Assembly: GCF_002953215.1 (NCBI RefSeq)
Contig: NZ_CP026378.1
Coordinates: 2,586,540 to 2,650,539 of the forward strand
Direction of reading: 5' to 3'
From: Mixta calida
Lineage (GTDB): Bacteria > Pseudomonadota > Gammaproteobacteria > Enterobacterales > Enterobacteriaceae
Length of the DNA: 64,000 nucleotides
Within the stretch, counting starts at the first letter, position 1. Each line of letters begins with the position of its first letter. Positions 49,032-59,949 of this stretch are shown here, in pieces. The position numbers and the translations under genes were made by a program. The notes beneath the pieces were generated by a model. That model had not been told where the DNA came from. It searched no databases and saw nothing but the letters and a program-made list of their open reading frames with translations.

Positions 49032-50699
49032 TCAGAACGTTTCCCAGTTGTTATCCGCAGCGGCAGGCGCAGCGCTGGGCTTCAGCGCGGCAGGCTTGCT
49101 GAGCACAGGCGTCTTCAGCGCTGCCGGATGACCAACCTGCCCCTGACGCACTTTAAACACCGATACGGCCTGGCTGAGGCGGCTCGCCTGCTCTTCCAGC
49201 GCGGCGGCGGCCGAGGCGGACTCTTCCACCAGCGCGGCGTTCTGCTGCGTCACGCGATCCATCTCGGTCACCGCCAGGCCCACCTGGTCGATGCCGCGGC
49301 TCTGCTCGTCCGACGCCGAGGCGATTTCGCCCATGATGTCGGTGACGCGGGTGACCGCGCTGACGATGTCGCTCATGGTTTCGCCCGCGGTGCCGACCAG
49401 CGCAGAGCCGGTATCGACACGCGCCACAGAATCTTCAATCAGCGACTTAATCTCTTTCGCCGCCTGAGCGCTGCGCTGCGCCAGATTGCGCACCTCGCCC
49501 GCCACCACCGCGAAGCCACGGCCCTGTTCACCGGCGCGCGCCGCTTCCACCGCCGCGTTCAGCGCCAGGATGTTGGTCTGGAAGGCGATGCCGTCGATCA
49601 CGCTGATGATATCGGCAATCTTTTTCGAGCTGCCCGCGATCTCGCTCATGGTTTTCACCACGCCGTCCACGACCTTGCCGCCCTTCTGCGCGGTTTCGGA
49701 GGCGCTCAGCGCCAGCTGCGACGCCTGACGGGCGTTTTCAGCGTTCTGTTTCACCGTGGCGGTCAGTTCTTCCATGCTGGCGGCGGTCTCTTCCAGCGAG
49801 GCGGCCTGCTGCTCGGTGCGCGAGGAGAGATCGTTGCTGCCGGCGGTGATTTCGCTGGCGCCGGTGTAGATGGCGTCGGAACCGTCGCGCACGTCGCTGA
49901 CGGTGCGCACCAGCTCCTGCTGCATGTTTTTCAGGCTTTCCGCCAGCAGGCTCATTTCATTGCGGCCTTCTACCTCGATTGGCTGCGTCAGGTCGCCTGC
50001 GGCGATCGCCTGAATATGCTGCATTATGGTCTGTAGCGGCTTCAGCAGAATGCGTTGCAGGCCGAACCAGCACAGTACAATCACGGCCAGCACCAGCGTC
50101 ATTACCGTGCCCAGGATCCAGAGCATGGTGTTAAAGGCGCGCTCGTTTTCCGCCAGTCCCTGCGCGGACAGCACCGCCTGCGCGCTACGCCATTCGGTAT
50201 AGACCGCCTGCGCGTCATTTTGCTTCTGTTCGATGTTCTGTTTGAACATCGCCTCCAGCTGTTTTGCCGCCAGCATATCGGTCATATCGCTCAGGCTTTT
50301 CGCCAGCGCGCTGTACTTCTCTTCCATCCGCTGCGACAGGTTATCGTCCAGACCCGGCGTGTTAGGCATGCCTTTATAGTCGCGGTAGTGCTTATCCGCT
50401 TCCGCCAGCTGGTTACGACTCTGCTGCACCAGGCTATCCAGCCCGCCGCCGTTGATATTGCCCGCCATATCGCTTTGCAGACGCAGCATGCCGCGGTTAA
50501 GCGTAATGCGCACCTGGTTGAGGCCGATCCATGCATCGGTGAGCGCGGCAATGTTTTGACTCGACGTTTGCGAGACGTTGAAATTGGTTTTGTCTTTATT
50601 CAGCGCCTGGAAAAACAGCCCGCCCGAAAGCAGCTGCATCGCGCCGAAAATAACCAGCACCACAATCAGGCTGGTTACGACTTTGATTCGCTTTAACAT
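49032..50699 (-). CDS. Methyl-accepting chemotaxis protein (Tar/Tsr class, ligand unknown)
   Basis: 555 residues, Tsr-like start [19 protein letters not shown]. Periplasmic domain with [14 protein letters not shown], which keeps the three arginines that contact ligand amino-carboxylate in Tar and Tsr. The second motif PTQ is replaced (KQNIEQKQ), so ligand specificity has probably changed. HAMP, methylation and hairpin regions are nearly identical to the Tsr-type neighbour. C-terminus NWETF. Own sigma-28 promoter. Confidence 0.9.
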   Translation of the reverse strand: MLKRIKVVTSLIVVLVIFGAMQLLSGGLFFQALNKDKTNFNVSQTSSQNIAALTDAWIGLNQVRITLNRGMLRLQSDMAGNINGGGLDSLVQQSRNQLAEADKHYRDYKGMPNTPGLDDNLSQRMEEKYSALAKSLSDMTDMLAAKQLEAMFKQNIEQKQNDAQAVYTEWRSAQAVLSAQGLAENERAFNTMLWILGTVMTLVLAVIVLCWFGLQRILLKPLQTIMQHIQAIAAGDLTQPIEVEGRNEMSLLAESLKNMQQELVRTVSDVRDGSDAIYTGASEITAGSNDLSSRTEQQAASLEETAASMEELTATVKQNAENARQASQLALSASETAQKGGKVVDGVVKTMSEIAGSSKKIADIISVIDGIAFQTNILALNAAVEAARAGEQGRGFAVVAGEVRNLAQRSAQAAKEIKSLIEDSVARVDTGSALVGTAGETMSDIVSAVTRVTDIMGEIASASDEQSRGIDQVGLAVTEMDRVTQQNAALVEESASAAAALEEQASRLSQAVSVFKVRQGQVGHPAALKTPVLSKPAALKPSAAPAAADNNWETF

Positions 50700-50740
50700 A
50701 CTTACCCCTGGTATTTAGAAATAAAGTCACTACCAGAACG

Positions 50741-50767
50741 TTATCGGCAAGATGACGTCAACGTTTA
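50741..50767 (-). promoter_or_regulatory. Sigma-28 (FliA) promoter of second MCP gene
   Basis: Minus strand TAAACGTT, 11 bp, GCCGATAA: perfect -10 and 6 of 8 in the -35. Confidence 0.82.
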
Positions 50768-50816
50768 CCGTTGGAAGGGTAAAATCAGCGGAAATAGCGG
50801 GATTTAAAGCAGAGAA

Positions 50817-50844
50817 GGCCATGCCGACCGCAGACGGCATGGCC
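50817..50844. terminator. Hairpin after third MCP gene
   Basis: GGCCATGCCG / CGGCATGGCC, 10-bp stem with 8-nt loop, 24 bp after the stop of the third receptor gene. No long T-tract, so termination is tentative. Confidence 0.5.
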
Positions 50845-50868
50845 AGAACAGAGAAGGACAAAACGCGA

Positions 50869-52530
50869 TTAGAAGGTCACCCAGTTATCCTCAGCGGCGG
50901 TCTCTTTTTCCTGCGCGGCGCCCGGCTTGAGCGTCAGCGCGGGTCTGACCTGCGGTTCGCGAACCGTTTCTTCCCCGGCGGGCAGGTTAAATACCGCAAC
51001 CGCTTTACCGAGGCGGCTTGCCTGCTCCTCCAGCGCGGCGGCGGCGGCGGCGGAGGCCTCTACCAGCGAGGCGTTCTGCTGCGTCACGCCGTCCATTTCC
51101 GTCACCGCCTGGCCGACCTGCTCAATGCCGCGGCTCTGTTCATCGGAGGCAGCGGCGATTTCGCCCATGATATCGGTCACGCGATTAACCGCGCTGACTA
51201 TCTCGCTCATGGTTTCACCGGCGGTGCCTACCAGTACCGAGCCGGTATCAACGCAGCTGACTGACGCGACAATCAGATCCTTAATCTCTTTTGCCGCCTG
51301 GGCGCTGCGCTGCGCCAGGCTGCGCACTTCGCCCGCCACCACCGCGAAACCGCGGCCCTGTTCACCGGCGCGCGCCGCTTCCACCGCCGCGTTCAGCGCC
51401 AGGATATTGGTCTGGAAGGCGATGCCGTCGATTACGCTGATGATGTCGGCGATTTTCTTCGAGCTGTCGGCGATTTCGCTCATGGTTTTCACCACGCCGT
51501 CTACCACCTTGCCGCCGCGCTGCGCAGTTTCCGAGGCGCTCAGCGCCAGCTGCGAGGCCTGACGGGCGTTATCGGCATTCTGTTTCACCGTCGCGGTCAG
51601 CTCTTCCATGCTGGCGGCGGTCTCTTCCAGCGAGGCGGCCTGCTGCTCGGTGCGTGAGGCGAGATCGCCGCTGTCGAGAGAAATTTTGCTGGCGCTGGTG
51701 TAAATGACATCCGCCCCGCTGCGCACGTCGCGCACGGTGCGCGCCAGCGACTGCTGCATATCGCGCAGGCTTTCTGCCAGCTGGCCCATTTCGTTGCGGC
51801 CATGGATTTCGATTGTCGTCGTCAGGTCGCCATCGGTAATGCGGTTAATATGCGCCATCGCATTGTTCAGCGGACGCAGCAGAATGCGCTGCAACAGGAT
51901 CCACATTCCGCCCAGCACGATGGCGATCAATACCAGCATCATGATCGCCACGCCGAGCGACTCGTTATAATTTTCCTGGCTCTCGATCAAACCTTGTTTA
52001 GCTCTCTCCCGGTTACTGGCCAGCCAGCTGTTGTAGGCCTGTTCATACGCATCCTGATAACGCTGCGTCGGCTGCGCGATGGCCGCCTGCAGATCGCGCC
52101 TGGCGAGAAACCCATGTAATTCCTGTAGCTTTTCATGCAGCGCCTTGTAGCTTTCAGTGAGTGCGATGCGGTCCGATTCATGGCCATCCAGCGGCTTCAA
52201 TTTCTGGAAGTTGGCGAAATTGGCGTCCGCTTTCGCCAGATACTGTGTTGCCAGCGCCAGCAGCTGATCGGCTTCTGTATCGTTGTGATTCTCCGTGGTA
52301 AACAGGCTGATACGCAACGAAGCGCGATTCAGCGAGCTGCGCGTTTGCAGCAGATTACCCCACAGCGCGTGCAGCTGACCACGGCGTGCGCTGTCCATTT
52401 GCTCTGTTTCAATATTGCTCCGGCTTTCCCGCACTGCCTTAAAATAGAGTCCATTTGTAGACAGCTGCATAATGCCCAATACGGCCAGTATCATGAATAA
52501 TACTGTCACTATCTTCATATTCTTAAACAT
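50869..52530 (-). CDS. Methyl-accepting chemotaxis protein with variant NWVTF tail
   Basis: 553 residues. TM1 [23 protein letters not shown]. Ligand domain with [13 protein letters not shown] and AQPTQRYQ, keeping Arg64/69/73 and Thr154/156-type residues, so an amino acid ligand is likely. HAMP and signalling region are diverged from the other two receptors (for example [18 protein letters not shown]). The C-terminal pentapeptide is NWVTF instead of NWETF. A sigma-28 -10 element lies upstream. First MCP after cheW, the tar position in E. coli. Confidence 0.9.
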   Translation of the reverse strand: MFKNMKIVTVLFMILAVLGIMQLSTNGLYFKAVRESRSNIETEQMDSARRGQLHALWGNLLQTRSSLNRASLRISLFTTENHNDTEADQLLALATQYLAKADANFANFQKLKPLDGHESDRIALTESYKALHEKLQELHGFLARRDLQAAIAQPTQRYQDAYEQAYNSWLASNRERAKQGLIESQENYNESLGVAIMMLVLIAIVLGGMWILLQRILLRPLNNAMAHINRITDGDLTTTIEIHGRNEMGQLAESLRDMQQSLARTVRDVRSGADVIYTSASKISLDSGDLASRTEQQAASLEETAASMEELTATVKQNADNARQASQLALSASETAQRGGKVVDGVVKTMSEIADSSKKIADIISVIDGIAFQTNILALNAAVEAARAGEQGRGFAVVAGEVRSLAQRSAQAAKEIKDLIVASVSCVDTGSVLVGTAGETMSEIVSAVNRVTDIMGEIAAASDEQSRGIEQVGQAVTEMDGVTQQNASLVEASAAAAAALEEQASRLGKAVAVFNLPAGEETVREPQVRPALTLKPGAAQEKETAAEDNWVTF

Positions 52531-53094
52531 ATAAGTCCCTTATTGTTTACCGCATACCGGCAATGTTCGCAGGCGGGCTGGCGTAGCAGAAAAAAGCGTA
52601 GCGCTGGTTAATTTATCTACTCGCACAGCGTTCATTGCCTTACACCGCCTGTTTATCGGCTATTATTAAACCGCTTTTGCCGTCAGATAATTCACACCGA
52701 CACTATTTTAATTCTTCGGCTCTTTAGAAAAAAACATAAATATTTTACGAGTTAAATAAATAAACCTTTGATTTTTATGAATAATTAATAAGACATCTTT
52801 GATGGGAAAATAGTGAGGAATGAGCAAATACAGGCCGTTTATAAGCTTAATAAATAGCAGACAGAAATGTGGCTTATTAGCGACTTTACGATATCGTTAA
52901 TTTATGCTTCCTCCCTTTTATATAGGCGCCTTTTACATCCTTGTTTATATTTTGTTAGAAAGCATTCCATAAAAAGAGCGTGCAATTTCCTGTTTTTACA
53001 TATCAGAAATGTTATTCCATCACGCTTAACACGCATGAAAGGGGCAAACGCTGGCAACGTCCCTTTTACAGAGCGGCGTGCGTAACGCTGGCAA
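52531..53094. other. Intergenic region between third MCP gene and cheW
   Basis: About 560 bp where E. coli has a short gap. It carries a perfect sigma-28 -10 (GCCGATAA on the minus strand, 52653-52660) with a poor -35 (CAAAAGCG) for the MCP. It also has an AT-rich stretch at 52730-53000 without supportable genes. Confidence 0.55.
52653..52679 (-). promoter_or_regulatory. Sigma-28 (FliA) -10 element of third MCP gene
   Basis: Minus strand GCCGATAA is perfect; the -35 at 11 bp is weak (AAA core only). Position about 120 bp upstream of the start codon. Confidence 0.6.
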
Positions 53095-53126
53095 TAAAAA
53101 AGGGCGACTGACGTCGCCCTTTTTTG
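53095..53126. terminator. Terminator after cheW
   Basis: A6, GGGCGAC / GTCGCCC stem with TGAC loop, T6: a bidirectional intrinsic terminator ending the motAB-cheAW transcript. Confidence 0.9.
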
Positions 53127-53160
53127 CTCTCTTGCGGACGTATCCGCGAAGCGCACCTGC

Positions 53161-53658
53161 TTACGCGCTGCGCAGCGTATCCATCAGCGCCATCTCCTCG
53201 CTGCTCAGCAGCTTTTCGATGTCAACCAGGATTAACATACGATCGCCCAGCGCACCCAGACCGGTCAGGTATTCCGTCGACATGGTCACGGCAAATTCCG
53301 GCGAAGGACGGATCTGATCGGCGGTCAGCGACAGCACGTCAGAGACGCCGTCCACCACGATACCAACGACGCGCTGCACCAGATTCAGCACGATCACCAC
53401 GGTGTTATCGTTATATTCCACGCCCGGCTGCGCGAATTTAATGCGCAGGTCGATAATCGGCACGATCACGCCGCGCAGGTTGGTGACGCCTTTAATAAAG
53501 GCTGGCGTATTGGCGATGCGGGTCACCTGATCGTAACCGCGGATCTCCTGCACCTTAAGAATATCGATGCCATATTCTTCGTCCCCGAGGGTGAACACCA
53601 GAAACTCTTGTCCGACGGTTTCACCGGCCAGTTTCGTTACATTTGCCATTCCAGTCAT
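53161..53658 (-). CDS. cheW: Chemotaxis coupling protein CheW
   Basis: 165-residue SH3-like adaptor linking MCPs to CheA. Family core [21 protein letters not shown] and [14 protein letters not shown], with the receptor-contact [14 protein letters not shown]. 24 bp downstream of cheA, last gene of the mocha operon. Confidence 0.98.
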   Translation of the reverse strand: MTGMANVTKLAGETVGQEFLVFTLGDEEYGIDILKVQEIRGYDQVTRIANTPAFIKGVTNLRGVIVPIIDLRIKFAQPGVEYNDNTVVIVLNLVQRVVGIVVDGVSDVLSLTADQIRPSPEFAVTMSTEYLTGLGALGDRMLILVDIEKLLSSEEMALMDTLRSA

Positions 53659-53682
53659 AGCTTTGCCCTTAATTGGTTACGA

Positions 53683-55704
53683 TTACGCGGCGCCGGCCAC
53701 GCGCTTCTCACGGTTTAAAGATTGCAGTGCCGATACATCGACAATCAGCGCCACGCTGCCATCGCCGAGGATGGTGGCGGCGGAAATACCCGGCACTTTG
53801 CGATAGTTGCTTTCGAGGTTTTTTACGACAACCTGATGCTGACCAATCAGCTGATCAACCAGCAACGCATAGCGTTTTCCGGCGCTTTGCAATATCACCA
53901 CGATGCCCTGGGTCGCTTCGGTTTTCGCGCCCTGAACATCAAAGACGTTCCACAGTTCCACCAGCGGCAGGTATTCGCCGCGCACTTCCAGCACGCACTC
54001 GCCGCCCGCCAGCGGTTTCAAATCTTCCGCACGCGGCTGAAGAGATTCCATTACCGCGTTCAGCGGCAGAATAAAGACTTCTTCCGCTACGCGCACCGAC
54101 ATGCCGTCGAGGATCGCCAGCGTCAGCGGCAGCAGGATACGGATAGTCGTGCCTTTGCCCTGCTTCGAAGCGATTTCAACGTGGCCGCCCATCTCCTGAA
54201 TGTTTCGCTTCACCACGTCCATGCCGACGCCACGGCCCGACACGTCGGTCACCTGCTCGGCGGTAGAGAAGCCCGGCGCGAAAATCAGCATGCCGACCTC
54301 TTCGTCGCTCATCGCGTCGCTGACCGGCAGGCCGGATGAAAGCGCCTTCGCCAGAATACGCTCGCGGTTAAGCCCGGCGCCGTCGTCAATCACTTCGATA
54401 CAGATATTGCCGCCCTGATGCTCTGCGGAGAGCGTCAGGTTGCCCACCGCACTTTTCCCAGCGGCGAGACGTTTTTCCGGCGACTCGATGCCGTGATCGA
54501 GGCTGTTGCGCACCAGGTGCGTCAGCGGATCGATAATGCGTTCAATCAGGCTCTTGTCGAGCTCGGTAGAGCTGCCCAGCAGCGTCAGTTCAACTTCTTT
54601 GCCCAGTTTGCTGGCGAGATCGCGCACCAGACGCGGGAAGCGGCTGAAGACGTACTCCATCGGCATCATACGGATCGACATCACCGATTCCTGCAGATCG
54701 CGCGCGTTGCGCTCCAGCTGCCCCATGCTGTTTAGCAGATCGCCGTGGGCGACCGGGTCAAGCGCGCCGGAACGCTGCGCCAGCATCGACTGGGTAATCA
54801 CCAGTTCGCCGACCAGGTTGATCAGCTGATCGACCTTCTCAACCGCAACGCGAATGCTGCTCGATTCGCTGGTTTTCGCCGGGGCGACTTTCTTCGGCTC
54901 GCGTTTCGCCACGGGGGCCAGTTCGGTGACGTTCGCAGGCGTCGCCGCGATCTCCGCTTCCGCCATGGTGGTCGCCACGGGCGCCGGCTCGGCCGCCACC
55001 GGTTCAGCCGCGACGGGCTGCGCCGCGCCCGCTTCCGGGAAGCTGATCTGCGACTCGTCGATCACAAAGCAGAGCACAGCGACCAGATCGTCTTTGGCGA
55101 CAGAGGAATCGAGCGTCGCTTCGAGGCTGTTTTCGCCTTTGATCACGTCGCTAACCGTGCCGAGGTTGCCCAGCTCCTCCAGCAGCAGCGCCACTTCGTT
55201 CGGCTTCAGCGCGCTCAGTTTCAGACGCAGGCCGGTGGCCGCAGGCGCGGCGGCTGGCTCAGCGGCGGCGGGCGCGGCGGCAAGGGTTTTCACCGGCGCG
55301 ATCGTTTCGCCTTTCGCTTCTAACGCCAGTTGACGCAGCGCTTCGCAGATATATTTGAAGCTGTCGGCGTCAGGCTCCTGGCCCGCCTTATAGGCATCGA
55401 GCTGTTCCTGCATAATATCTTTGGTTTCCAAAAACAGGTTGATGATGTCAGTGCTGAGCTGCATTTCGCCCCGGCGCGCACCGTCCAGAATGTTTTCCAG
55501 AATATGTGTGGTTTCCTGCAAAACCACGAAGCCGAAGGTGCCAGCTCCGCCTTTAATGGAATGAGCCGCCCGGAAAATGGCGTTAAGCTGTTCCGAATCG
55601 GGCTCCTGCGGGTCTAAACCCAGCAGGTGTTGCTCCATGTCCGCTAACAGTTCGTCAGCTTCATCGAAGAATGTCTGATAAAAATCGCTGATATCCATGC
55701 TCAC
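53683..55704 (-). CDS. cheA: Chemotaxis histidine kinase CheA
   Basis: 673 residues from the GTG at 55704 (AGGTG upstream, as in E. coli). P1 domain with phospho-His in AAHSIKGGAGTFGF (residue 48). A P2 domain binds CheY, with an Ala/Glu/Pro-rich linker (about residues 125-150 and 215-265) longer and more alanine-rich than in E. coli. P3 dimerisation (RVAVEKVDQLINLVGELVI), P4 ATPase (N-box LVRNSLDHGIE, G1 DDGAGLN, GRGVGMDVV) and P5 CheW-like regulatory domain follow. Confidence 0.98.
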   Translation of the reverse strand: MSMDISDFYQTFFDEADELLADMEQHLLGLDPQEPDSEQLNAIFRAAHSIKGGAGTFGFVVLQETTHILENILDGARRGEMQLSTDIINLFLETKDIMQEQLDAYKAGQEPDADSFKYICEALRQLALEAKGETIAPVKTLAAAPAAAEPAAAPAATGLRLKLSALKPNEVALLLEELGNLGTVSDVIKGENSLEATLDSSVAKDDLVAVLCFVIDESQISFPEAGAAQPVAAEPVAAEPAPVATTMAEAEIAATPANVTELAPVAKREPKKVAPAKTSESSSIRVAVEKVDQLINLVGELVITQSMLAQRSGALDPVAHGDLLNSMGQLERNARDLQESVMSIRMMPMEYVFSRFPRLVRDLASKLGKEVELTLLGSSTELDKSLIERIIDPLTHLVRNSLDHGIESPEKRLAAGKSAVGNLTLSAEHQGGNICIEVIDDGAGLNRERILAKALSSGLPVSDAMSDEEVGMLIFAPGFSTAEQVTDVSGRGVGMDVVKRNIQEMGGHVEIASKQGKGTTIRILLPLTLAILDGMSVRVAEEVFILPLNAVMESLQPRAEDLKPLAGGECVLEVRGEYLPLVELWNVFDVQGAKTEATQGIVVILQSAGKRYALLVDQLIGQHQVVVKNLESNYRKVPGISAATILGDGSVALIVDVSALQSLNREKRVAGAA

Positions 55705-55709
55705 GGTTA

Positions 55710-56741
55710 TCACCTCTGCTGTGAGTCGCCCCCAGGCTGCGGCGTGCTGACGGGAGCCGGCGCGACTTGCGTCACCGGCGGCTCCTGACTGACCGACGCG
55801 GCCTGCGAGGGTTGATGATCTGGGGTTATCGCCGCGTCAGACGGCTGAGCCGGCGCGGTAATTTGTTTAATGCTCTGCGGATCGCTCAGCTGCGTCGCGT
55901 CGCTTTCGGCATTCTCTTTTTCGATTTGCGCCTGCGTGTCGTGATTCAGCACCAGCAGACTGATGCGACGGTTGACCGCCTCATCGCCGCCGCGATTTTT
56001 CAGCTTCATGGTGTCGGACATGCCCACCACGCGCAGCATTTTGCTGCCATCGAGCCCCCCGGCCACCAGCTCACGACGTGAGGCGTTGGCGCGGTCGGCC
56101 GACAGTTCCCAGTTGCTGTATCCACGGTCGCCCGTCGCATACTGAAAATCGTCGGTATGGCCTGCAAGACTGATTTTGTTCGGCAGATCGTTCAGTATCG
56201 GCGCGATAGCGCGCAGAATGTCGCGCATATAGGGCTCAACCTGGGCGCTGCCGGTTTTAAACATTGGCCGGTTCTGGCTGTCGATAATCTGAATGCGCAG
56301 CCCCTCTTCCACCATATTGATGATCAGGTGCGGCCGCAGCGTTTTCAGCCGCGGGTCGGACTCAATCAGTTGATCGAGGCGTTCGCGCAGGCGGTTAAGA
56401 CGAATCTCTTCCAGCTTGCGCTTCTCGGCGTCCAGATCGACATGCTTCTGCACTTCGCCATCCTTGCGGGTCGGGTCATCGCCGCCGCCAGGAATCGGGC
56501 TTTCACTGTCGCTGCTGCGCTGACCGCCAGACAACGCCACCTTCAGCGGCGTCTGGAAATATTCCGCGATCTGCGTCAGCTGCTTCGGGTTAGCGACCGA
56601 GATCAACCACATCACCATGAAAAACGCCATCATCGCGGTCATAAAGTCGGCGTAGGCGATTTTCCAGGAGCCGTGACCACCCTCATGTTTTTTATGCTTG
56701 CGCTTTTTTACGACAATAATGGGGTGATTTTGGTTATTCAT
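55710..56741 (-). CDS. motB: Flagellar stator protein MotB
   Basis: Stator subunit anchoring MotA to peptidoglycan. 343 residues. Single membrane helix with the proton-carrying Asp ([19 protein letters not shown], Asp33 equivalent). C-terminal OmpA/peptidoglycan-binding domain ([19 protein letters not shown]). A low-complexity Pro/Gln/Ala tail extends the C-terminus beyond E. coli MotB (308 residues). Overlaps motA by 4 bp. Confidence 0.98.
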   Translation of the reverse strand: MNNQNHPIIVVKKRKHKKHEGGHGSWKIAYADFMTAMMAFFMVMWLISVANPKQLTQIAEYFQTPLKVALSGGQRSSDSESPIPGGGDDPTRKDGEVQKHVDLDAEKRKLEEIRLNRLRERLDQLIESDPRLKTLRPHLIINMVEEGLRIQIIDSQNRPMFKTGSAQVEPYMRDILRAIAPILNDLPNKISLAGHTDDFQYATGDRGYSNWELSADRANASRRELVAGGLDGSKMLRVVGMSDTMKLKNRGGDEAVNRRISLLVLNHDTQAQIEKENAESDATQLSDPQSIKQITAPAQPSDAAITPDHQPSQAASVSQEPPVTQVAPAPVSTPQPGGDSQQR

Positions 56742-57622
56742 GCGTCCTGGCCCGAAGTCTGTTTACCGGCTTTCGCGTTGCGTACATGCTCCTCCAGTTC
56801 GGTGAACGACGGACGCTCGGTGGAGTACAGGGTCTTACGGCCGAACTCCACGGCGATCTGCGGCGCATAGCCGTTCAGACTGGACAGCAGCGTAACCTTA
56901 ATGCACTGCATCATCTTGGTGTTCTCCGCGCATTTCTGACGCAGCACCGACGCCAGCGGCGAGATGAAGCCGTAAGCCAGCAGGATGCCGAGGAAGGTGC
57001 CCACCATCGCATGAGCGATCAGTTCGCCCAGTTCTGCCGCCGGACGATCCGCCGAGGCCAGCGTGTGCACTACGCCCATCACCGCCGCCACGATGCCGAA
57101 CGCGGGCAGCGAATCGCCCATGGCGCCGATACTTTGCGCGGGTACGTCGCACTCATGCTCGTAGGTTTCGATCTCTTCATCCATCAGCGCTTCGATTTCA
57201 AAAGCGTTCATATTGCCGCTGACCATTAACCGCATATAGTCGGTGATAAAATCCACCAACTTGTTATCGGACAAAATGCGCGGGTAATTAGCGAAAATTT
57301 CACTTTCTTTAGGATTTTCAATATCGCGTTCCAGCGACATCATGCCCTGCTGGCGCGATTTGGCCATCAGGCGATAAAGTAGCGCCATCAGATCCATATA
57401 AACCGCTTTATTATATTTAGAACCGCGGAACAGCAGCGGGAGCGCTTTTAACGTCGCCTTAATCGCTTTGCCGCTATTTCCGACAATAAAAGCGCCAATG
57501 CCGGCCCCGCCGATAATGACCAGTTCCGAAGGTTGATAAAGCGCGCCCAGGTGACCGCCGACCATCATATAGCCGCCTAACACCGAGCCAACAACGAGGA
57601 TATAACCTAAAAGTACCAGCAC
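56738..57622 (-). CDS. motA: Flagellar stator protein MotA
   Basis: Proton-channel stator subunit, 294 residues, start GTG (57622) after AAGGA, as in E. coli. Four membrane helices; cytoplasmic loop with charged residues that contact Fli[17 protein letters not shown] and [16 protein letters not shown] conserved. First gene of motAB-cheAW. A sigma-28 match upstream was looked for but none is convincing. Confidence 0.98.
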   Translation of the reverse strand: MLVLLGYILVVGSVLGGYMMVGGHLGALYQPSELVIIGGAGIGAFIVGNSGKAIKATLKALPLLFRGSKYNKAVYMDLMALLYRLMAKSRQQGMMSLERDIENPKESEIFANYPRILSDNKLVDFITDYMRLMVSGNMNAFEIEALMDEEIETYEHECDVPAQSIGAMGDSLPAFGIVAAVMGVVHTLASADRPAAELGELIAHAMVGTFLGILLAYGFISPLASVLRQKCAENTKMMQCIKVTLLSSLNGYAPQIAVEFGRKTLYSTERPSFTELEEHVRNAKAGKQTSGQDA

Positions 57623-57699
57623 AATAAATCCTTACGTCAGTAACGTGTTGGTGGAAGTTAAGCCAGAAAGCCGCAGGCGTTATTCAACAATGTGGAGGC

Positions 57700-57730
57700 A
57701 AAAAAAAAGCAGCGGTTAAAAACCGCTGCT
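57700..57730 (-). terminator. flhDC terminator
   Basis: AGCAGCGGTT / AACCGCTGCT stem (57708-57730), loop of 3 nt or more, followed on the minus strand by nine T. Separates flhDC from motAB-cheAW. Confidence 0.9.
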
Positions 57731-57757
57731 GGATGTCATTCCACAATGCGAACAAAC

Positions 57758-58336
57758 TTAAACAGCGTGTTTAACCTGTTCATCCAGCAGTTGTGAATGG
57801 TTATCGGCAACCTCTGCTGAAAGTTTACGTCTTTTTACCGCACGCGATGGCGGCTGGCACAGGCTGCAGGCAAAGCTGCCCGCCGGTTGATGCGCATGGT
57901 TGATAAAGCTTCCGCCGCAGCATTTGCAGTCGGAAAGTTCCAGCATGCCGCTTTCAACAAAACGCACCAACGTCCAGGCTCGCGTCAGGCCCAGCAGCGG
58001 GCCTTCATCCGACTGCGGACACTGCTCAAGATAGAGACGATACGCTTTGATGACCGCATCGACGCCACGGGTCAGTTTGCTTTTCAGCAGAAACTGCCAG
58101 GCGTTGCAGAACATCGACGCGTGAATATTCTGTTCCCACGTCATAAACCAGTCGGTTGAGAACGGCAGCATGCCTTTCGGCGGCGGGCTGCCGCGCAGTT
58201 CTTTATAGAGCTTAATTAAGCGGCCACGGCTGAGCTGTGTTTCGCTTTCCAGCATTTGTAAACGCGCGCCGAGCGTGATCAGTTCCATTGCGAGCTGAAT
58301 ATCGCGCGCTTCCTGAACAATACTTTTTTCGCTCAT
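57758..58336 (-). CDS. flhC: Flagellar master regulator subunit FlhC
   Basis: With FlhD forms the FlhD4C2 activator of class 2 flagellar promoters. 192 residues. Zinc-binding cysteines CKCCGGSF and FACSLCQP near residues 137-160. Start overlaps the flhD stop (TAATG). Confidence 0.98.
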   Translation of the reverse strand: MSEKSIVQEARDIQLAMELITLGARLQMLESETQLSRGRLIKLYKELRGSPPPKGMLPFSTDWFMTWEQNIHASMFCNAWQFLLKSKLTRGVDAVIKAYRLYLEQCPQSDEGPLLGLTRAWTLVRFVESGMLELSDCKCCGGSFINHAHQPAGSFACSLCQPPSRAVKRRKLSAEVADNHSQLLDEQVKHAV

Positions 58337-58683
58337 TATACCGCCCTCTTTTTCGGCGCTTCGTCTTTAGCAGCGTCGCGTAATAAACGACTGGATAATA
58401 AAATACCGGTGTGGATCTGCTGTAAATCGTCCACACGCGATTCCTGCGTCAGGCGGTTAATAATATTGTGGTCGTTGAAACGGAATTGACATACCAGCTG
58501 GTTGGTCTCAGCTAATTTAACCATCTCCGGCAGCGTTAACTGCGACAGCGCATCCGCCATTGCTTCATCGATGCCGAGGCGAAACATTGCAGAAGCTTTT
58601 TCCTGGTTAATTAAACGTTGTGCAAGCAGCAAATATGACAAATTAATATCGTAAATATGTTTTAATAATTCGGATGTACCCAT
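58336..58683 (-). CDS. flhD: Flagellar master regulator subunit FlhD
   Basis: 115-residue partner of FlhC; core [20 protein letters not shown] and [31 protein letters not shown]. Class 1 gene under complex control; CRP site and promoter seen upstream. Confidence 0.98.
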   Translation of the reverse strand: MGTSELLKHIYDINLSYLLLAQRLINQEKASAMFRLGIDEAMADALSQLTLPEMVKLAETNQLVCQFRFNDHNIINRLTQESRVDDLQQIHTGILLSSRLLRDAAKDEAPKKRAV

Positions 58684-58935
58684 TCTTTTCCCATCCTGAC
58701 TAACACTACTTTTAACTGTGCGGAATGGTTACCGCATTCTTGGTTGCTGGCTGGTAAATCTAAAGATGGCAAAAAAGCAGAGGCGGAAGCCAAACGTTTT
58801 CTGAACTTGTCTCACATCCCACCGGGATCCTGAATCAGTAATAGTCATAACTCCAGGCCATGCATTACTTGAGTTCTAATCATCTTCCGTGACGTTCGCT
58901 TACAGTTTTTTTAAGATTATTCCGAAAGCAGTGCA

Positions 58936-59008
58936 AATGTATCCGCTCTGATTTCTACATACAACGAGCGGCAGGTAAAATTTTAGATAAAGTGTGATCC
59001 AGATCACA
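58936..59008 (-). promoter_or_regulatory. flhDC class 1 promoter with CRP site
   Basis: Minus strand -35 TTGTAT (58964-58959), 17 bp, -10 TACATT (58941-58936), predicting a start near 58929 and a 5' UTR of about 246 nt. The CRP site TGTGATCCAGATCACA (58993-59008) is a perfect palindromic match with its centre 71.5 bp upstream of that start, the same geometry as the E. coli flhDC promoter. The long UTR could host small-RNA regulation. Confidence 0.8.
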
Positions 59009-59949
59009 CTTTTAAGGCAAATCAGCCTAAAAAATCCATCAGTAACGCTTGTGAATAGTGCAGAACGCAACCAATAAAGCCACTTTTTGCTAAATTTTTA
59101 TCTTAAATTTAACATCTTCGTTTCAAAAGCTCGCTTTTTATCCGATTAGGGGCTGCCTGCTGGTGAAATGCGTGTTACCTGACATTAATATCTGCCAATT
59201 TTTGTAAGTGCAGCATTTAACACTGGTTTGACCGCATTAAAGTCGTCGCCATATTAATCACTTAGCGGAATCGTTTCGAACGAGGATGATTATCCAACGG
59301 AGAGAATTTGCTTGCCTTGAGGTCGTTTTAACAACGGTTCGTTAACAGTGAAGCGTAAGTGTATAGAGGGCATCAGCAGGTGTAACAAGCTGTGACATAA
59401 GGGATATGAATGTTTTGATGAAAGTACGGAACCGTACCCGATTACTATCGGCAATACCGCGCCATACTTTACCGTTCGCGGTCGCATTTCCTGAAAAAGC
59501 GCGCCGAAAGCGCAAAAAATAGCCAGATATCGCCTCTGCGCCTTTTTTTTTCTTCATTTCATTAATAAGAGAAAGCGCAGCATTTTCTGCCAGCTTTTCC
59601 GCTTCTCTACAGACTGTTCGCGCACGCTAATCTGGCGTGGCGCTAAGCCGTCTGTACGGCCGTTCGGCGCACGCTTACCATTTCCCCGTTGCGCCTGCGC
59701 CGCCGGAGATCCCGTCCGCTGCTCCTGTTATGACATAAACTACTGTCGGCCTTTTCGTCCTGCCGCCAGCGGCAGCGCAAGACAAAAGCGCAAACAGAGA
59801 AAAACAGCGAGGCGAAGAGAGGAAAGTAACGTGATAAAAAGCAGAAGGTGAAACAGGCAGAGAAATCGGGAAGCGGCAATAAAGAAGGAAAGAAAGCGCA
59901 GCGGAGCGATTACCGCATCAACGTCCTGTCGATGCGTTCGTTAAATCAA
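59009..59949. other. Gene-free region between flhDC promoter and otsA
   Basis: About 940 bp. E. coli carries uspC and IS sequences here; neither is present. The first half is AT-rich flhDC upstream DNA. 59500-59940 is mixed composition with frames on both strands that show no family features or ribosome sites. No RNA gene recognised. Confidence 0.5.
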
